Shown here in pieces: positions 25,328 through 33,900 of a DNA stretch of 64,000 nt. Source of the DNA: Alphaproteobacteria bacterium. GTDB taxonomy: Bacteria > Pseudomonadota > Alphaproteobacteria > Rhodobacterales > Rhodobacteraceae. The translations under genes were made by a program, and so were the position numbers. Under the pieces are notes generated by a model that did no database searches, was not told the origin of the DNA, and saw only the letters and a list, made by a program, of their open reading frames with translations. The stretch lies in assembly GCA_030425185.1 (NCBI GenBank), contig JAUIAU010000001.1, forward strand, positions 62,001-126,000. Reading direction: 5' to 3'. Every line of letters starts with the position of its first letter. Within the stretch, counting starts at the first letter, position 1.

Positions 25328-26319
25328 CGCTGACTCCGATCACGATGAAACGTCCGCTCTGCGGGCGGCAGGTCGGGGCCATCGGCCTCGGCTGCATGAG
25401 CTTCGGCGGCATCTACGGCAGCACCACGCGGGACGAGAGCCTCGCCTGCCTCAGCGCCGCGCATGACCTCGGCATGGATCATCTCGACGTGGCCGAGATC
25501 TACGGGATGGGCCTGTCGGAAGAGATCATCGGCGAGTGGCTGCGCCGCACCAACGCACCGGTGACGCTGGCCACCAAGGCCGGCATCTATCCGCATCCCA
25601 GCCGGGATTTCCGCAACGATGAGGCCAGCGTGCGCGCATCGCTCGAAGGCTCGCTGAAGCGGCTGGGGCGCGACCATGTCGAGCTGTTCTACATCCACCG
25701 ACGGGACCAGCGCATCCCGGTCGAAGACGTGATGGGCACGCTCGGGAAATTCATCGACGAGGGCAAGATCGGCGCCATCGGCCTCAGCGAGGTGGCGCCC
25801 TCCACCATCCGGCGCGCCCATGCGGCGCACCCGGTCGCGGCGGTGCAGTCGGAATACTCGCTCTGGACCCGGCAGCCCGAACTCGGCGTGCTGCAGACCT
25901 GCCGCGAGCTCGGTATCACCTTCGTCGCCTTCTCGCCGGTCGGGCGGGGCATCTTCGCGGACAGCTTCCCGAAGCGCGAGGACTTCCCGGAGGGCGACTT
26001 CCGCACCGCTAACCCCCGGTTCATGGAACCGAACTACGCGGCGAACCGGGCGATCATCGCGGGCTTCCAGGATTTCTGCCGCGCGCGGGGATGGTCGACG
26101 GCAGCCGCCGCCATCGCCTGGACGCTCGACCAGGGCGACGACATCCTGCCGATTCCCGGCACCCGCACAGCGAAGAACCTCGCCGACTGTGCGCAGGCCG
26201 ACCGCATCCGCTTCACCGACGAGGACAGGACCGAGATTGCACGGCTGCTCCCCGTCGGGTTCGCGCATGGCGACCGCTACTCCGACGTTCAGATCGTCGG
26301 GGTCGAGCGCTACTGCTGA
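25324..26319 (+). CDS. Aldo/keto reductase
   Basis: The 331-aa protein starts at ATG 25324, overlapping the deoD stop. AKR features include [13 protein letters not shown], the catalytic tetrad elements [11 protein letters not shown] (Asp, Tyr), LATKAG (Lys) and LFYIHRRD (His), and the NADPH-binding tail [13 protein letters not shown]. It most resembles the YajO/IolS-type AKRs. The substrate is unknown. Coupling to deoD suggests, but does not prove, a role in sugar handling after nucleoside cleavage. Confidence 0.87.
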   Translation: MTLTPITMKRPLCGRQVGAIGLGCMSFGGIYGSTTRDESLACLSAAHDLGMDHLDVAEIYGMGLSEEIIGEWLRRTNAPVTLATKAGIYPHPSRDFRNDEASVRASLEGSLKRLGRDHVELFYIHRRDQRIPVEDVMGTLGKFIDEGKIGAIGLSEVAPSTIRRAHAAHPVAAVQSEYSLWTRQPELGVLQTCRELGITFVAFSPVGRGIFADSFPKREDFPEGDFRTANPRFMEPNYAANRAIIAGFQDFCRARGWSTAAAAIAWTLDQGDDILPIPGTRTAKNLADCAQADRIRFTDEDRTEIARLLPVGFAHGDRYSDVQIVGVERYC

Positions 26320-26322
26320 CGC

Positions 26323-27546
26323 TTACGCGGCCTTCCGCTGCCGGGGCGGACCCCGGCGGCGGTTGCGTTGCGGACGCCGGGCGCCGCCGCGCTTGTCCTC
26401 TTCCGCGACGTGCCCCATCCAGGGCGTCCCGCCCGCAACGTGCAGGCGCTGACCCAGCACCTTCTCGATCGCGCGCAGTTCCTTGACCTCGTCCTGGCCG
26501 CAGAAGGCGACGGCCTTGCCGTCAGCCCCGGCGCGGGCCGTGCGGCCGATCCTGTGAACGTAGGTTTCCGGCACGTTCGGCAGGTCGAAGTTGTAGACGA
26601 CGCGCACTTCCGGAATGTCGATGCCGCGCGCGGCCACGTCGGTGGCGACCAGCACGGTCAGCTTGCCTTCCCGGAAGCCGTCGAGCGCGCGGTCGCGCTG
26701 GCCCTGGCTCTTGTTGCCGTGGATCGAGCCCGCATCGAAGCCGGCGGCCGTCAGCGACTTCATCAGCCGCTCGGCGCCGTGCTTGGTGCGCGAGAACACG
26801 ATGGCCCGCTCGCCGCGATGGGAGGCCAGCATGGTCTTCAGCAGGCCGACCTTCTCGCCCTTGTCGACGAAGTGCAGCTCCTGCGTGACCTTGTCGGCGG
26901 TCTTGCCGGGCGGGGCCGCCTGAACGCGCACCGGGTCGGTCAGATAGGCATCGGCGATCTCGGCCATCAGCTTCGGCATGGTGGCCGAGAACAGCAGCGT
27001 CTGGCGCTCGGTCGGCAGCAGCTTCACGATCTGGCGCAGGGCGTGGATGAAGCCCATGTCCAGCATCTGGTCCGCTTCGTCCAGAACGAGGTGCCGGGTC
27101 TCCGACAGCGTGACCGCGCGGCGGTCGAGCAGGTCGATCAGGCGACCGGGCGTCGCCACGAGGATATCGGTGCCGCGCAGCAGACGGCTGGCCTGCGCGT
27201 TCAGCGAGGCCCCGCCAACCACCATCGCGACCTTCAGGTGCGATTTGCCGATGAAGCTCTGAAGCGCCTCGGTGATCTGCCGGGCCAATTCGCGGGTGGG
27301 CGCGAGGATCAGCGCGCGCGCGGATTTCGGCGCGGGTTTCTCGCCGACCGTGTTCAGCATCTGGATCAGCGGCAGGCCGAAGGCCGCCGTCTTGCCGGTG
27401 CCGGTCTGCGCGAGCCCCATCAGGTCGCGGCCTTCCAGCACGCGGGGGATCGCCTTGGACTGGATCGGAGTCGGATCGGTCAGGCCGATCTCGGCCAGAC
27501 GGGCGGCGAGACGGTCGCTCAGACCGAGTTCTGCAAAGTAGTTCAA
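26323..27546 (-). CDS. rhlE: DEAD-box ATP-dependent RNA helicase, RhlE type
   Basis: The 407-aa helicase has Q motif, AQTGTGKTAAFGLPL (motif I), VLDEADQMLDMGF (DEAD), LFSATMP (motif III) and HRIGRTARAG (motif VI), ending in a basic Arg-rich tail (ARRPQRNRRRGPPRQRKAA) for RNA contact. The start codon appears to be TTG at 27546: AAGGAA lies seven bases upstream, and the only nearby ATG (out of frame) opens a two-codon ORF, ATG ATT TGA. A 280-bp hairpin-rich stretch precedes it, suggesting regulation at the RNA level. Confidence 0.92.
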   Translation of the reverse strand: MNYFAELGLSDRLAARLAEIGLTDPTPIQSKAIPRVLEGRDLMGLAQTGTGKTAAFGLPLIQMLNTVGEKPAPKSARALILAPTRELARQITEALQSFIGKSHLKVAMVVGGASLNAQASRLLRGTDILVATPGRLIDLLDRRAVTLSETRHLVLDEADQMLDMGFIHALRQIVKLLPTERQTLLFSATMPKLMAEIADAYLTDPVRVQAAPPGKTADKVTQELHFVDKGEKVGLLKTMLASHRGERAIVFSRTKHGAERLMKSLTAAGFDAGSIHGNKSQGQRDRALDGFREGKLTVLVATDVAARGIDIPEVRVVYNFDLPNVPETYVHRIGRTARAGADGKAVAFCGQDEVKELRAIEKVLGQRLHVAGGTPWMGHVAEEDKRGGARRPQRNRRRGPPRQRKAA

Positions 27547-27611
27547 ATCATTTCCTTTCCGGGTGCCCTCAGGCGACCCCGGTCTTTCGGGCCCTCCGGC
27601 CCGGCGCTCTC

Positions 27612-27784
27612 GTCACGCGAAACGGCACGTCGGCGTGCCACACCGCGTGACACACCCCGTTCGCGTTGGACCCCGCGCGTGACATCGGATTCCGGTGGCC
27701 CGTTACGCCGGGCCGGGCGGACCGCGAGGCGGTCGAGAGACTCGTCCGCGACGCGCATGCGTCGGGTCCGATCACGCGTCGGAC
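27612..27784 (-). promoter_or_regulatory. Array of perfect hairpins in the rhlE upstream region
   Basis: Five perfect dyads occur in 173 bp. (1) 27612-27651: GTCACGCG/CGCGTGAC outer stem, 4x4 internal loop, GGCACG/CGTGCC inner stem, TCGG loop. (2) 27697-27714: GGCCC/GGGCC. (3) 27729-27749: GCGG/CCGC enclosing CGAG/CTCG. (4) 27749-27764: CGACGC/GCGTCG with GCAT loop. (5) 27766-27784: GTCCGA/TCGGAC. No ORF of note is present. It is probably a structured 5' leader of rhlE, possibly for autoregulation. Confidence 0.55.
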
Positions 27785-27826
27785 AGTCGAGCCGTGCGGG
27801 GCAAGTGGACGCTCGCGCGCTGCAAG

Positions 27827-28672
27827 TCAATCCCCGTGTTGCCGATCATAGCCGTTCGGCGCGGGCGAGACCCACTCCGCGGGCGGCTCGGGTGGCACGA
27901 AAACCTCGACGCGCAAGGGGTAGCACGCCGCGGCATCACTGGAATGCTCGGCCGAGCAATCCCCGCCCGGACAGGCCGACAGCGCGCCCAGCAGATCGAT
28001 CTCGGCGAAGAACTCCAGGTGGTCGCCGGGCCGAACCGGGCTCGCCTTCATGAAGTACTGCCCGGTGTCGCGGGTGAAGCCGGTGCACATGAAGACGTTC
28101 AGCACGTCGTGGACATATGCCTCGGCCTCGGTCCGGGGCAGACCCGTGGCCTCGGCCAGCGCCCGGGTCAGGTTCGAGTGGCAGCAGTGATGATAGGTGC
28201 CGCCCGATAGCAGCCTGTGGGTGTAGGGGTCGCAGCGGGTGCCGATCACGTCATGCACCGACCCGCCATAGGCATCGATCCCGTACCAGTCGAGCGTGTC
28301 GGCCACGATGGTCGCCATCGGGCGCAGGTAGGGGAAGCAGGACCACATCCGGTCGCCCGTGCTCAGGTGGGTGCCGTGCAGCGCCCGAGTCTTGCCCGAG
28401 AAGAACCGTTCGGCGAGGTTCCCCCTCGCCCAGACGTTCAGGTCCCCGACCTGCGGGCCATCCACGCAGGTGATCCGGAAGAAGCCGCCCGCCGGCACCT
28501 CGAAGGACGCCGCCTCGCGGGGGGCCGCGACGACCTCCGCCACCTTCACCGCGGACGCCCGGGCGGCCCGGTAGGCCGCCAGATCAGGCACCGGCAACGT
28601 GTCGTCCGGGTAGCAGATGACAGGCACTATGGCGCGGCGGGCCTCGGCGTCAGCGGGGGGCGGGGTCGGCAT
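27827..28672 (-). CDS. DUF1989 (urea carboxylase-associated) family protein
   Basis: The 281-aa protein shows the DUF1989 fold: VPAGGFFRITCVDGPQVGDLN, TRALHGTHLSTGDRMWS, TYHHCCHSNLTRAL and LNVFMCTGFTRDTGQYFMK. Members are urea carboxylase-associated proteins, and a related pair acts as carboxyguanidine deiminase. Here there is no second DUF1989 gene and no carboxylase nearby, so the substrate is open. Cys and His residues (HHCCHSN, CPGGDC) may bind metal. Its start lies 23 bp inside the end of creD, so the two are probably co-transcribed. Confidence 0.82.
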   Translation of the reverse strand: MPTPPPADAEARRAIVPVICYPDDTLPVPDLAAYRAARASAVKVAEVVAAPREAASFEVPAGGFFRITCVDGPQVGDLNVWARGNLAERFFSGKTRALHGTHLSTGDRMWSCFPYLRPMATIVADTLDWYGIDAYGGSVHDVIGTRCDPYTHRLLSGGTYHHCCHSNLTRALAEATGLPRTEAEAYVHDVLNVFMCTGFTRDTGQYFMKASPVRPGDHLEFFAEIDLLGALSACPGGDCSAEHSSDAAACYPLRVEVFVPPEPPAEWVSPAPNGYDRQHGD

Positions 28673-30047
28673 CGTCGCTCTCCTTGTCCGCGCCCGACGA
28701 GAACCAGCCCGTGCCCTTCTCGCGCGGCGGACCGTACCAGTCCTCGTTCCGGGTCAGGTACATCGTGCCCGCCAGCGCCGCGAAGGCAAGCGTCGCCCCG
28801 GCCAGAAGCGCGTAGTCCGCCGAGCGCAGGATCAGGTAGAGCACGCCGTAGGTCAGCAGCAGCATCACCGCCAGCACGGCTGTCCGCCGCCCCAGCTTCA
28901 GCCCGAGCGCGCCAAACATCGTCAGCAGCCCGACCGTCGCCCCGGCGCTGAGGGCATAGGCCGCGCCGAAGCCGATCTGCTCGGCATAGGCCACCATCAG
29001 CAGGACGAAGATCGACTGCGCCAGCCCGATGAGGATGTATTGCACCGGATGGGTGGGGCGCCGGGTGCGGTTCTCGATCAGCAGCACCGTCAGGAAGGTC
29101 AGCGCGATGAACAGGACCCCGTAGCGCGCGGCGCGATAGGCCTTCTGGTAGAAGTCGTTCGGCTGGAAGAACCGGACCCCGAAGGCCGTGTCGCTGCGGG
29201 CGATGCCGTCGAAGTCCTCGCGCGACACTTGCGGCAGGGCGCGGGCGAGATGCGGGATGGTCCAGGTCGCCTCGAACCCGTCCTCCGCGATCTCCGGGCC
29301 ATCGGGCAGGAACGCCCCGAAGAAGCTCGGATGCGGCCAGTCGCTGGTGATCGTCACCCGGCTGTCGCGCCCGACCGGGGTCAGGCGCAGCTCTTCCGCC
29401 CCGTTCAGACCCAGCCGCAGTTCATAGGCGTCCGCCCCGCGCGGATCGCCCAGCACCGCGAGGATGCCGCCCGTGCGCCCGCCGCCCGACAGCGGCTCCA
29501 GTCCCTTCTCGACGCCGTCCACCGTCAGAACGGCCTCGCCCCTGAGCGCCCGGTTCGCGGTCAGGCTGAGCCGCAGCCACGCCTGATCCCAGACCGCGCG
29601 CTCGCCGTCCGCCAGCCAGCCGGCGGCGGTCGAGGTGTCGAAGCCGAAGCGCAGCACGGCCGTGGCGGTGTAGACCGGCACCTGGAAGATGCCCCGGCTG
29701 CGAACCTCGGTCGCGGTATCCACCTCGGCCGCAAAGGCCTCGGGCAGGATGTAGATCGACGGTTTCTGCCGGATTTCGGTGACCTCGTAGGTCTCCTGCC
29801 GGACCTGGCCGGTCACGGGGTCGGTCACGTCGCGGCTTTCGGTGCGGGTCACCGGCCCCTCGACCGGGATCACCAGCACGGGGCCGGACAACAGTTGCGG
29901 CCCGCCCCACTCCTCGCCGACCTCGCTGACTGCCTGCCGGGAATAGTTGGCGCGGCTGTCGATCACCGCGCCCACGAAGAAGAGCGGGATGAACATCAGC
30001 AGGACCAGCAGGCCCACTATCAGGAATCTCACGCCCGCCGATCGCAT
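28650..30047 (-). CDS. creD: CreD family inner membrane protein
   Basis: The 465-aa protein has an N-terminal membrane helix (FLIVGLLVLLMFIPLFFVGA), a large periplasmic domain, and about five C-terminal helices, the layout of CreD. VIDSRANYSRQAVSEVGEEW and GVRFFQPNDFYQKAYRAARY are family-typical. CreD is linked to envelope integrity and colicin or beta-lactam tolerance in enterics, where CreBC controls it. No creBC genes are present here. The 3' end overlaps the DUF1989 gene. Confidence 0.88.
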   Translation of the reverse strand: MRSAGVRFLIVGLLVLLMFIPLFFVGAVIDSRANYSRQAVSEVGEEWGGPQLLSGPVLVIPVEGPVTRTESRDVTDPVTGQVRQETYEVTEIRQKPSIYILPEAFAAEVDTATEVRSRGIFQVPVYTATAVLRFGFDTSTAAGWLADGERAVWDQAWLRLSLTANRALRGEAVLTVDGVEKGLEPLSGGGRTGGILAVLGDPRGADAYELRLGLNGAEELRLTPVGRDSRVTITSDWPHPSFFGAFLPDGPEIAEDGFEATWTIPHLARALPQVSREDFDGIARSDTAFGVRFFQPNDFYQKAYRAARYGVLFIALTFLTVLLIENRTRRPTHPVQYILIGLAQSIFVLLMVAYAEQIGFGAAYALSAGATVGLLTMFGALGLKLGRRTAVLAVMLLLTYGVLYLILRSADYALLAGATLAFAALAGTMYLTRNEDWYGPPREKGTGWFSSGADKESDDADPAPR

Positions 30048-30136
30048 GTGCCACTCTCCCGCCCGCGCCGATATCCGAAGGCATAGCGCAAAGCAGTGCG
30101 TCGCGACACGTCAGGTTTTCCGGACCCCGAACGCAA

Positions 30137-30163
30137 ACGGGCCCGGCACTTGGCCGGACCCGT
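30137..30163 (-). terminator. Terminator of the ornithine decarboxylase gene
   Basis: ACGGG-C-CCGGC (30137-30147) pairs with GCCGG-A-CCCGT (30153-30163) with one mismatch around a 5-nt loop. On the minus strand it is followed by TTTGCG. It lies 27 bp past the decarboxylase stop. Confidence 0.55.
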
Positions 30164-30189
30164 CGCTTGTGCACCCTGTCCCGGTGCCG

Positions 30190-31362
30190 TCAGATCACGA
30201 CGACATCGAGCGGAGGGAAGCCGTTGAACCCGACCGAGGCATAGGTCGAGGTATAGGCACCGCAGTTGCGGATGATGAACCGGTCACCGGCGCGCAGGCC
30301 TTCCGGCAGTTGCACCGGGCGCTTCTCGTAGAGCACGTCGGCGCTGTCGCAGGACGGACCGGCGAGGATGCAGGGGCCCATCGCCTCATGGTCGCGGTCG
30401 GTGGTGAACTGGTAGCGGATCGCCTCGTCCATCGTCTCGGCCAGACCCGAGAACTTGCCGATGTCGAGATAGACCCAGCGGTGAATGTCGTTGTCCGACT
30501 TGCGAGACACCAGCAGCACCTCGGCGGCAATCATGCCGGCCTCGGCAACCAGACCCCGGCCCGGCTCGGCCATGACATGCGGCACGTCTCCGAAACGGGC
30601 GCGCACCAGCTCCATGACGCGGGCGGCATAGGCGGTCGGCGCCTCGATCTCCTCACCGTAGAAGGCCGGGAAACCGCCGCCGATGTTCAGCAGGGTCAGA
30701 CCGTGACCGGCTTCCTGCGCGGCGTGCCAGACGGCGGCGACCTGGTCGAGGGTCGCGGTCCACATGTCGGCGCGCCGGGTCTGGCTGCCGACATGGAACG
30801 AGAAGCCGACCGGGTCGAGACCCAGCGCCTTGGCGTGGTCGAGCAGCGACAGCGCCTTGTCCCGCGCGCAGCCGAACTTGCGGCTCAGCGGCCAGTCGGC
30901 CTCCGACGCGTCGACGATCAGGCGGATGTAGACCTGCACGCCCGGCGCGTGGAGGGCGATCTTCTCGAGCTCTTCCTCGGCGTCCGCAGCAAACAGGGTG
31001 ATCCCCGCATTGTAGGCGAAAACGATGTCCGAGACCTTCTTGACCGTGTTGCCGAACGAGACGTGGTCGGCATGCGCGCCAAGACTCAGGCACAGCTCGA
31101 TCTCGGCGCGGCTGGCGGCATCGAAGTGCGAGCCCCGGTTCACGAGGGTCTCGATGATCGCGCGGTCGGGGTTCGCCTTGACCGCATAGTGGATGCGGGC
31201 ATGGCCGAGACCAGCGGCCAGCGCATCGTACTGACGGGCCACCACCTCGGTGTCGAGCACGAGGGTGGGACGGTCGAAGGACGACCGGCGGATGAAGCTC
31301 TCGATGCGGGAGACAGCAGACAGGTCTTCGCGGCCAGCGAGGCCGTTCACGTAGGCGTTCAT
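30190..31362 (-). CDS. Ornithine/lysine decarboxylase, alanine-racemase fold (type III)
   Basis: The 390-aa PLP enzyme makes putrescine from ornithine (or cadaverine from lysine). HYAVKANPDRAI carries the Schiff-base lysine; GSHFDAASRAEIELCLSLGA, VGFSFHVGSQTRR, LNIGGGFPAFY and the active-site GPSCDSADVLYE (Cys) are diagnostic. ATG 31362 lies six bases after GGAG; the ATG at 31368 directly abuts that site. The frame is open far upstream, but those codons lie in the structured leader. Regulation probably involves the leader RNA. Confidence 0.93.
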   Translation of the reverse strand: MNAYVNGLAGREDLSAVSRIESFIRRSSFDRPTLVLDTEVVARQYDALAAGLGHARIHYAVKANPDRAIIETLVNRGSHFDAASRAEIELCLSLGAHADHVSFGNTVKKVSDIVFAYNAGITLFAADAEEELEKIALHAPGVQVYIRLIVDASEADWPLSRKFGCARDKALSLLDHAKALGLDPVGFSFHVGSQTRRADMWTATLDQVAAVWHAAQEAGHGLTLLNIGGGFPAFYGEEIEAPTAYAARVMELVRARFGDVPHVMAEPGRGLVAEAGMIAAEVLLVSRKSDNDIHRWVYLDIGKFSGLAETMDEAIRYQFTTDRDHEAMGPCILAGPSCDSADVLYEKRPVQLPEGLRAGDRFIIRNCGAYTSTYASVGFNGFPPLDVVVI

Positions 31363-31368
31363 GGTCAT

Positions 31369-31505
31369 CTCCAATAGACCCGGGCCCCGGAGGTCCCGAC
31401 CAGTACCAAGGGAGACGTTACCGTCGCTACGTAAACACGGGTGGATGTCCCACCGGCCAGAGGCGCGTGCGTTGGCGTCTGTGGGCGCGCATGTGGGACT
31501 TTTCA
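31369..31505 (-). promoter_or_regulatory. Structured leader of the ornithine decarboxylase gene (speF-RNA candidate)
   Basis: GTCCCAC (31447-31453) and GTGGGAC (31493-31499) form a perfect 7-bp closing stem around a GC-rich region with further complementarity (GCGCG against CGCGC). Between it and the start lie CCGT/ACGG arms and a GACC...GGGTC pairing next to the ribosome site. Alphaproteobacterial ornithine decarboxylase genes are known to carry the speF leader motif (Rfam RF00518). Position and length fit, but a covariance search is needed. Confidence 0.45.
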
Positions 31506-31614
31506 CTGAATCGCGCAAGGAATTTTTTCGGGTAGCGCCAAAAAAATGTATCCACGGCATCTGCCCGGCTTCCGCCGAACTTCCGCCCGGTTCGTTGCGT
31601 TCAAGTCGTGACAA

Positions 31615-32805
31615 ATGTCACAGACTTTCCGCCCCCTGCCGTCCGACGGCCACCTGCCCCACCTCGACGCCCTGCGGACGTTCTGCATGGCGCTGGTGGT
31701 GCCGCTGCACGCCTATTACCTCGGCTTTCCGGATTATACCTGGGTGGCGGTCCTGTCGGACAGCTTCCACATGGCGACCTTCTTCCTGATCTCGGGCTAC
31801 CTCGCGGGCGGCAGTCTGGCGCGGCGCGGCGCGTCGGAGTTCCGCGCCGAACGCCTGCTCAGCCTCGGTCTGCCGCTGCTGACCATCGTGCTGCTGCTGA
31901 ACCCGCCCACGCTGGCCTTGCACGAGTTGCTGCACCGCGGATCGCTGGACGGGTTCACGACACAGGCGGCGGCGCAGATCGTCAGCGGCAAGATCGTGCT
32001 GCACGGCTGGTTCCTGATCGCCCTCCTGATCTACGTCGCGCTGACCCCGCACCTGTCCCGGCTCCTGTCGCGCCTGCCGGGGCCGGCGCTGCCGCCGTCG
32101 CGCCGGGGCCTCGGGCTGCTCGTCCTCGTGACCGTGCTGGCACTGCCCGCCGAACTGCTCTGGCGGGGCGAGGACGGACCCTTCGGACTGCCGCTCTTCG
32201 TCTACGAGACGCTGCGCTATCTTTGGGCCTACGCGCTGGGGCTGGCGGCCTGGCAGCACCGTGCCCTCTTTGCCGCGCTGCACCGCCCCGATCCGGCAGT
32301 GGTCCTCGTGGCACTGGCCGTCTGGCTGGTCTGCCTCACCATGCCGCCGCGCGACCCGCTGGCGTGGGACCTGCTCTACACCCTGCGCCGGACGTCATCG
32401 GCCCTCGTCCTGATCCCGGCGTTTCTGTGGCTGTCGCGGCGCTTCGCCTCTCGGGAAACGCCCCTGTCCCGCGCGCTGTCGCAGGCCAGCACGACCACCT
32501 ACGTCGTGCAGTGGATCACGCTCTACATTCTGGCGCTCTGCCTGCCCGTGCAGAACCTCTCGCCCCATGTCGCGTTCTGGAGCCTGACGGCCCTGGCGCT
32601 GATCGCCGGGTTCGTCCTGCATCACGGCCTCGTCACGCGCAGCCGCTGGGCGGCGTGGCTTCTGACCGGCAAGCGGCCGTCCCGGGCTCAGGCGGTATCG
32701 AGCGCCGCGATCCCCAGCACGGTCGGCAGGTGCTCCACCAGTTCCGTCCAGCTTTCGCCGCCGTCGAAACTGCCGAACACCGATCCCGTGTTGGTCCCGA
32801 AATAG
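31615..32805 (+). CDS. Membrane acyltransferase, acyltransferase-3 / OpgC-like
   Basis: The 396-aa protein has about ten membrane helices. The start PHLDALRTFCMALVVPLHAY holds the catalytic-type Arg and His of acyltransferase family 3, and TFFLISGYLAGGSLARRG follows. Members transfer acyl or succinyl groups to periplasmic glucans or other glycans. The last 39 residues (AQAVSSAAIPSTVGRCSTSS onward) are polar, do not look like the family, and lie antisense to the end of the BNR-repeat gene (118-bp overlap), so the original stop may have been lost. The ribosome site is weak. Confidence 0.8.
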   Translation: MSQTFRPLPSDGHLPHLDALRTFCMALVVPLHAYYLGFPDYTWVAVLSDSFHMATFFLISGYLAGGSLARRGASEFRAERLLSLGLPLLTIVLLLNPPTLALHELLHRGSLDGFTTQAAAQIVSGKIVLHGWFLIALLIYVALTPHLSRLLSRLPGPALPPSRRGLGLLVLVTVLALPAELLWRGEDGPFGLPLFVYETLRYLWAYALGLAAWQHRALFAALHRPDPAVVLVALAVWLVCLTMPPRDPLAWDLLYTLRRTSSALVLIPAFLWLSRRFASRETPLSRALSQASTTTYVVQWITLYILALCLPVQNLSPHVAFWSLTALALIAGFVLHHGLVTRSRWAAWLLTGKRPSRAQAVSSAAIPSTVGRCSTSSVQLSPPSKLPNTDPVLVPK

Positions 32806-33836
32806 ACCCCGGCCCGTGACTGGCGGTCGGTCGCCATCGCCTGCCGAAGAACAGTGAAGTAGCAGTTCCGCTGCGGCAGGCCGCTGCGCTGCGCGGTCCA
32901 GGTCTCGCCCCCGTCGCCCGAGGTCCAGACGGCAGCCGCCGCGTCGGGCGGATAGCGGCCCTCGATGTCCCCGTTCAGCGGGATCACCCACACCCGCTGC
33001 GGATCGTACGGATCGACCTCGATCGGGAAGCCGAAGGTCGACGGCAGCCCCTCGGTCACGTCGTCCCAGTGCCGCCCGCCGTCGCGGCTGCGGAACACGC
33101 CGTGGTGGTTTTGCTGGTAAATCAGGTCCGACCCCGGTGCGCGGACCATGTTGTGCACGCAGAAGCCGATCTTGCCGTCGCGCGGCGCGGCCGGGTGGTG
33201 GTGCATCACGCAGCCCTCGGCGTTGGACAGACGGTTGCGCCGCTCCCACGACGCGCCGCCATCCTCGCTGGCAAAAACCCCTGCCGACGAGATGCCGGTC
33301 CAGAGCTTCTCCGGATCCTCCGGCGACGTGACGATCGTGTGCAGCACCAGCCCCGCAGCCCCGGGCATCCACGACTCCCGCTCGGGAAACTCGGCGAGGC
33401 CCGCGTTCTTCTCCCACGTCACGCCATCGTCGCGGCTGACCAGCAGCTGCGCCGGTTTTGTTCCGGCATAGAGCAGGCCATTGGCGCGGTGCAGGGCCCA
33501 GACCGACTGCAACTCCTTGCCGAACGGAACTTCGGTGTCCGTCCAGCCGATCATCGCGGCGAAGTCCGGATCGTTCCGCGCCCAGTCGTCCATCGTCCCA
33601 CCCGACAGTTTCGACAGCGTCCATGTCGCCCCGCCATCGGTCGAGCGCCAGACACCCGCGCCGAACCACTCGCCGCCGCCCCCGGCCCAGAGCGTGCCCG
33701 TCTCCGGGTCACCCGCCATGTGGTTGATCGGCCAGCCGCCGCAATGGGGGCCGGTGACCTCCCAAGTCCGGCGTTCGGCGTCCCCCGTCAGAACGAAGGC
33801 GCCCTTGGTGGTTCCTACCAGCAGATGTGTCGGCAT
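32688..33836 (-). CDS. BNR/sialidase-type beta-propeller protein
   Basis: The 382-aa protein starts at ATG 33836 after GGGAGAG. It has several Asp-box repeats: WRSTDGGATW, VSRDDGVTWEK, ASEDGGASWE, RSRDGGRHWDD, TSGDGGETWT and SFDGGESWTE. These define a BNR or YCF48-like propeller of six or more blades. No signal peptide is evident, so it is likely cytoplasmic. Annotated relatives are called glycosyl hydrolase or exo-alpha-sialidase, but Asp boxes alone do not show enzymatic activity. The 3' end overlaps the convergent acyltransferase gene. Confidence 0.82.
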   Translation of the reverse strand: MPTHLLVGTTKGAFVLTGDAERRTWEVTGPHCGGWPINHMAGDPETGTLWAGGGGEWFGAGVWRSTDGGATWTLSKLSGGTMDDWARNDPDFAAMIGWTDTEVPFGKELQSVWALHRANGLLYAGTKPAQLLVSRDDGVTWEKNAGLAEFPERESWMPGAAGLVLHTIVTSPEDPEKLWTGISSAGVFASEDGGASWERRNRLSNAEGCVMHHHPAAPRDGKIGFCVHNMVRAPGSDLIYQQNHHGVFRSRDGGRHWDDVTEGLPSTFGFPIEVDPYDPQRVWVIPLNGDIEGRYPPDAAAAVWTSGDGGETWTAQRSGLPQRNCYFTVLRQAMATDRQSRAGVYFGTNTGSVFGSFDGGESWTELVEHLPTVLGIAALDTA

Positions 33837-33900
33837 GTCGGTCTCTCCCGTTCCCGGGACTGATCTTGCCATGCCGCCGCGGACCCGCCTAGCGTCAGGA

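Noticed and set aside
31369-31614. N-terminal extension of ornithine decarboxylase to 31614
   Set aside because: The extra codons have no family similarity and coincide with the structured leader; a good ribosome site supports ATG 31362.
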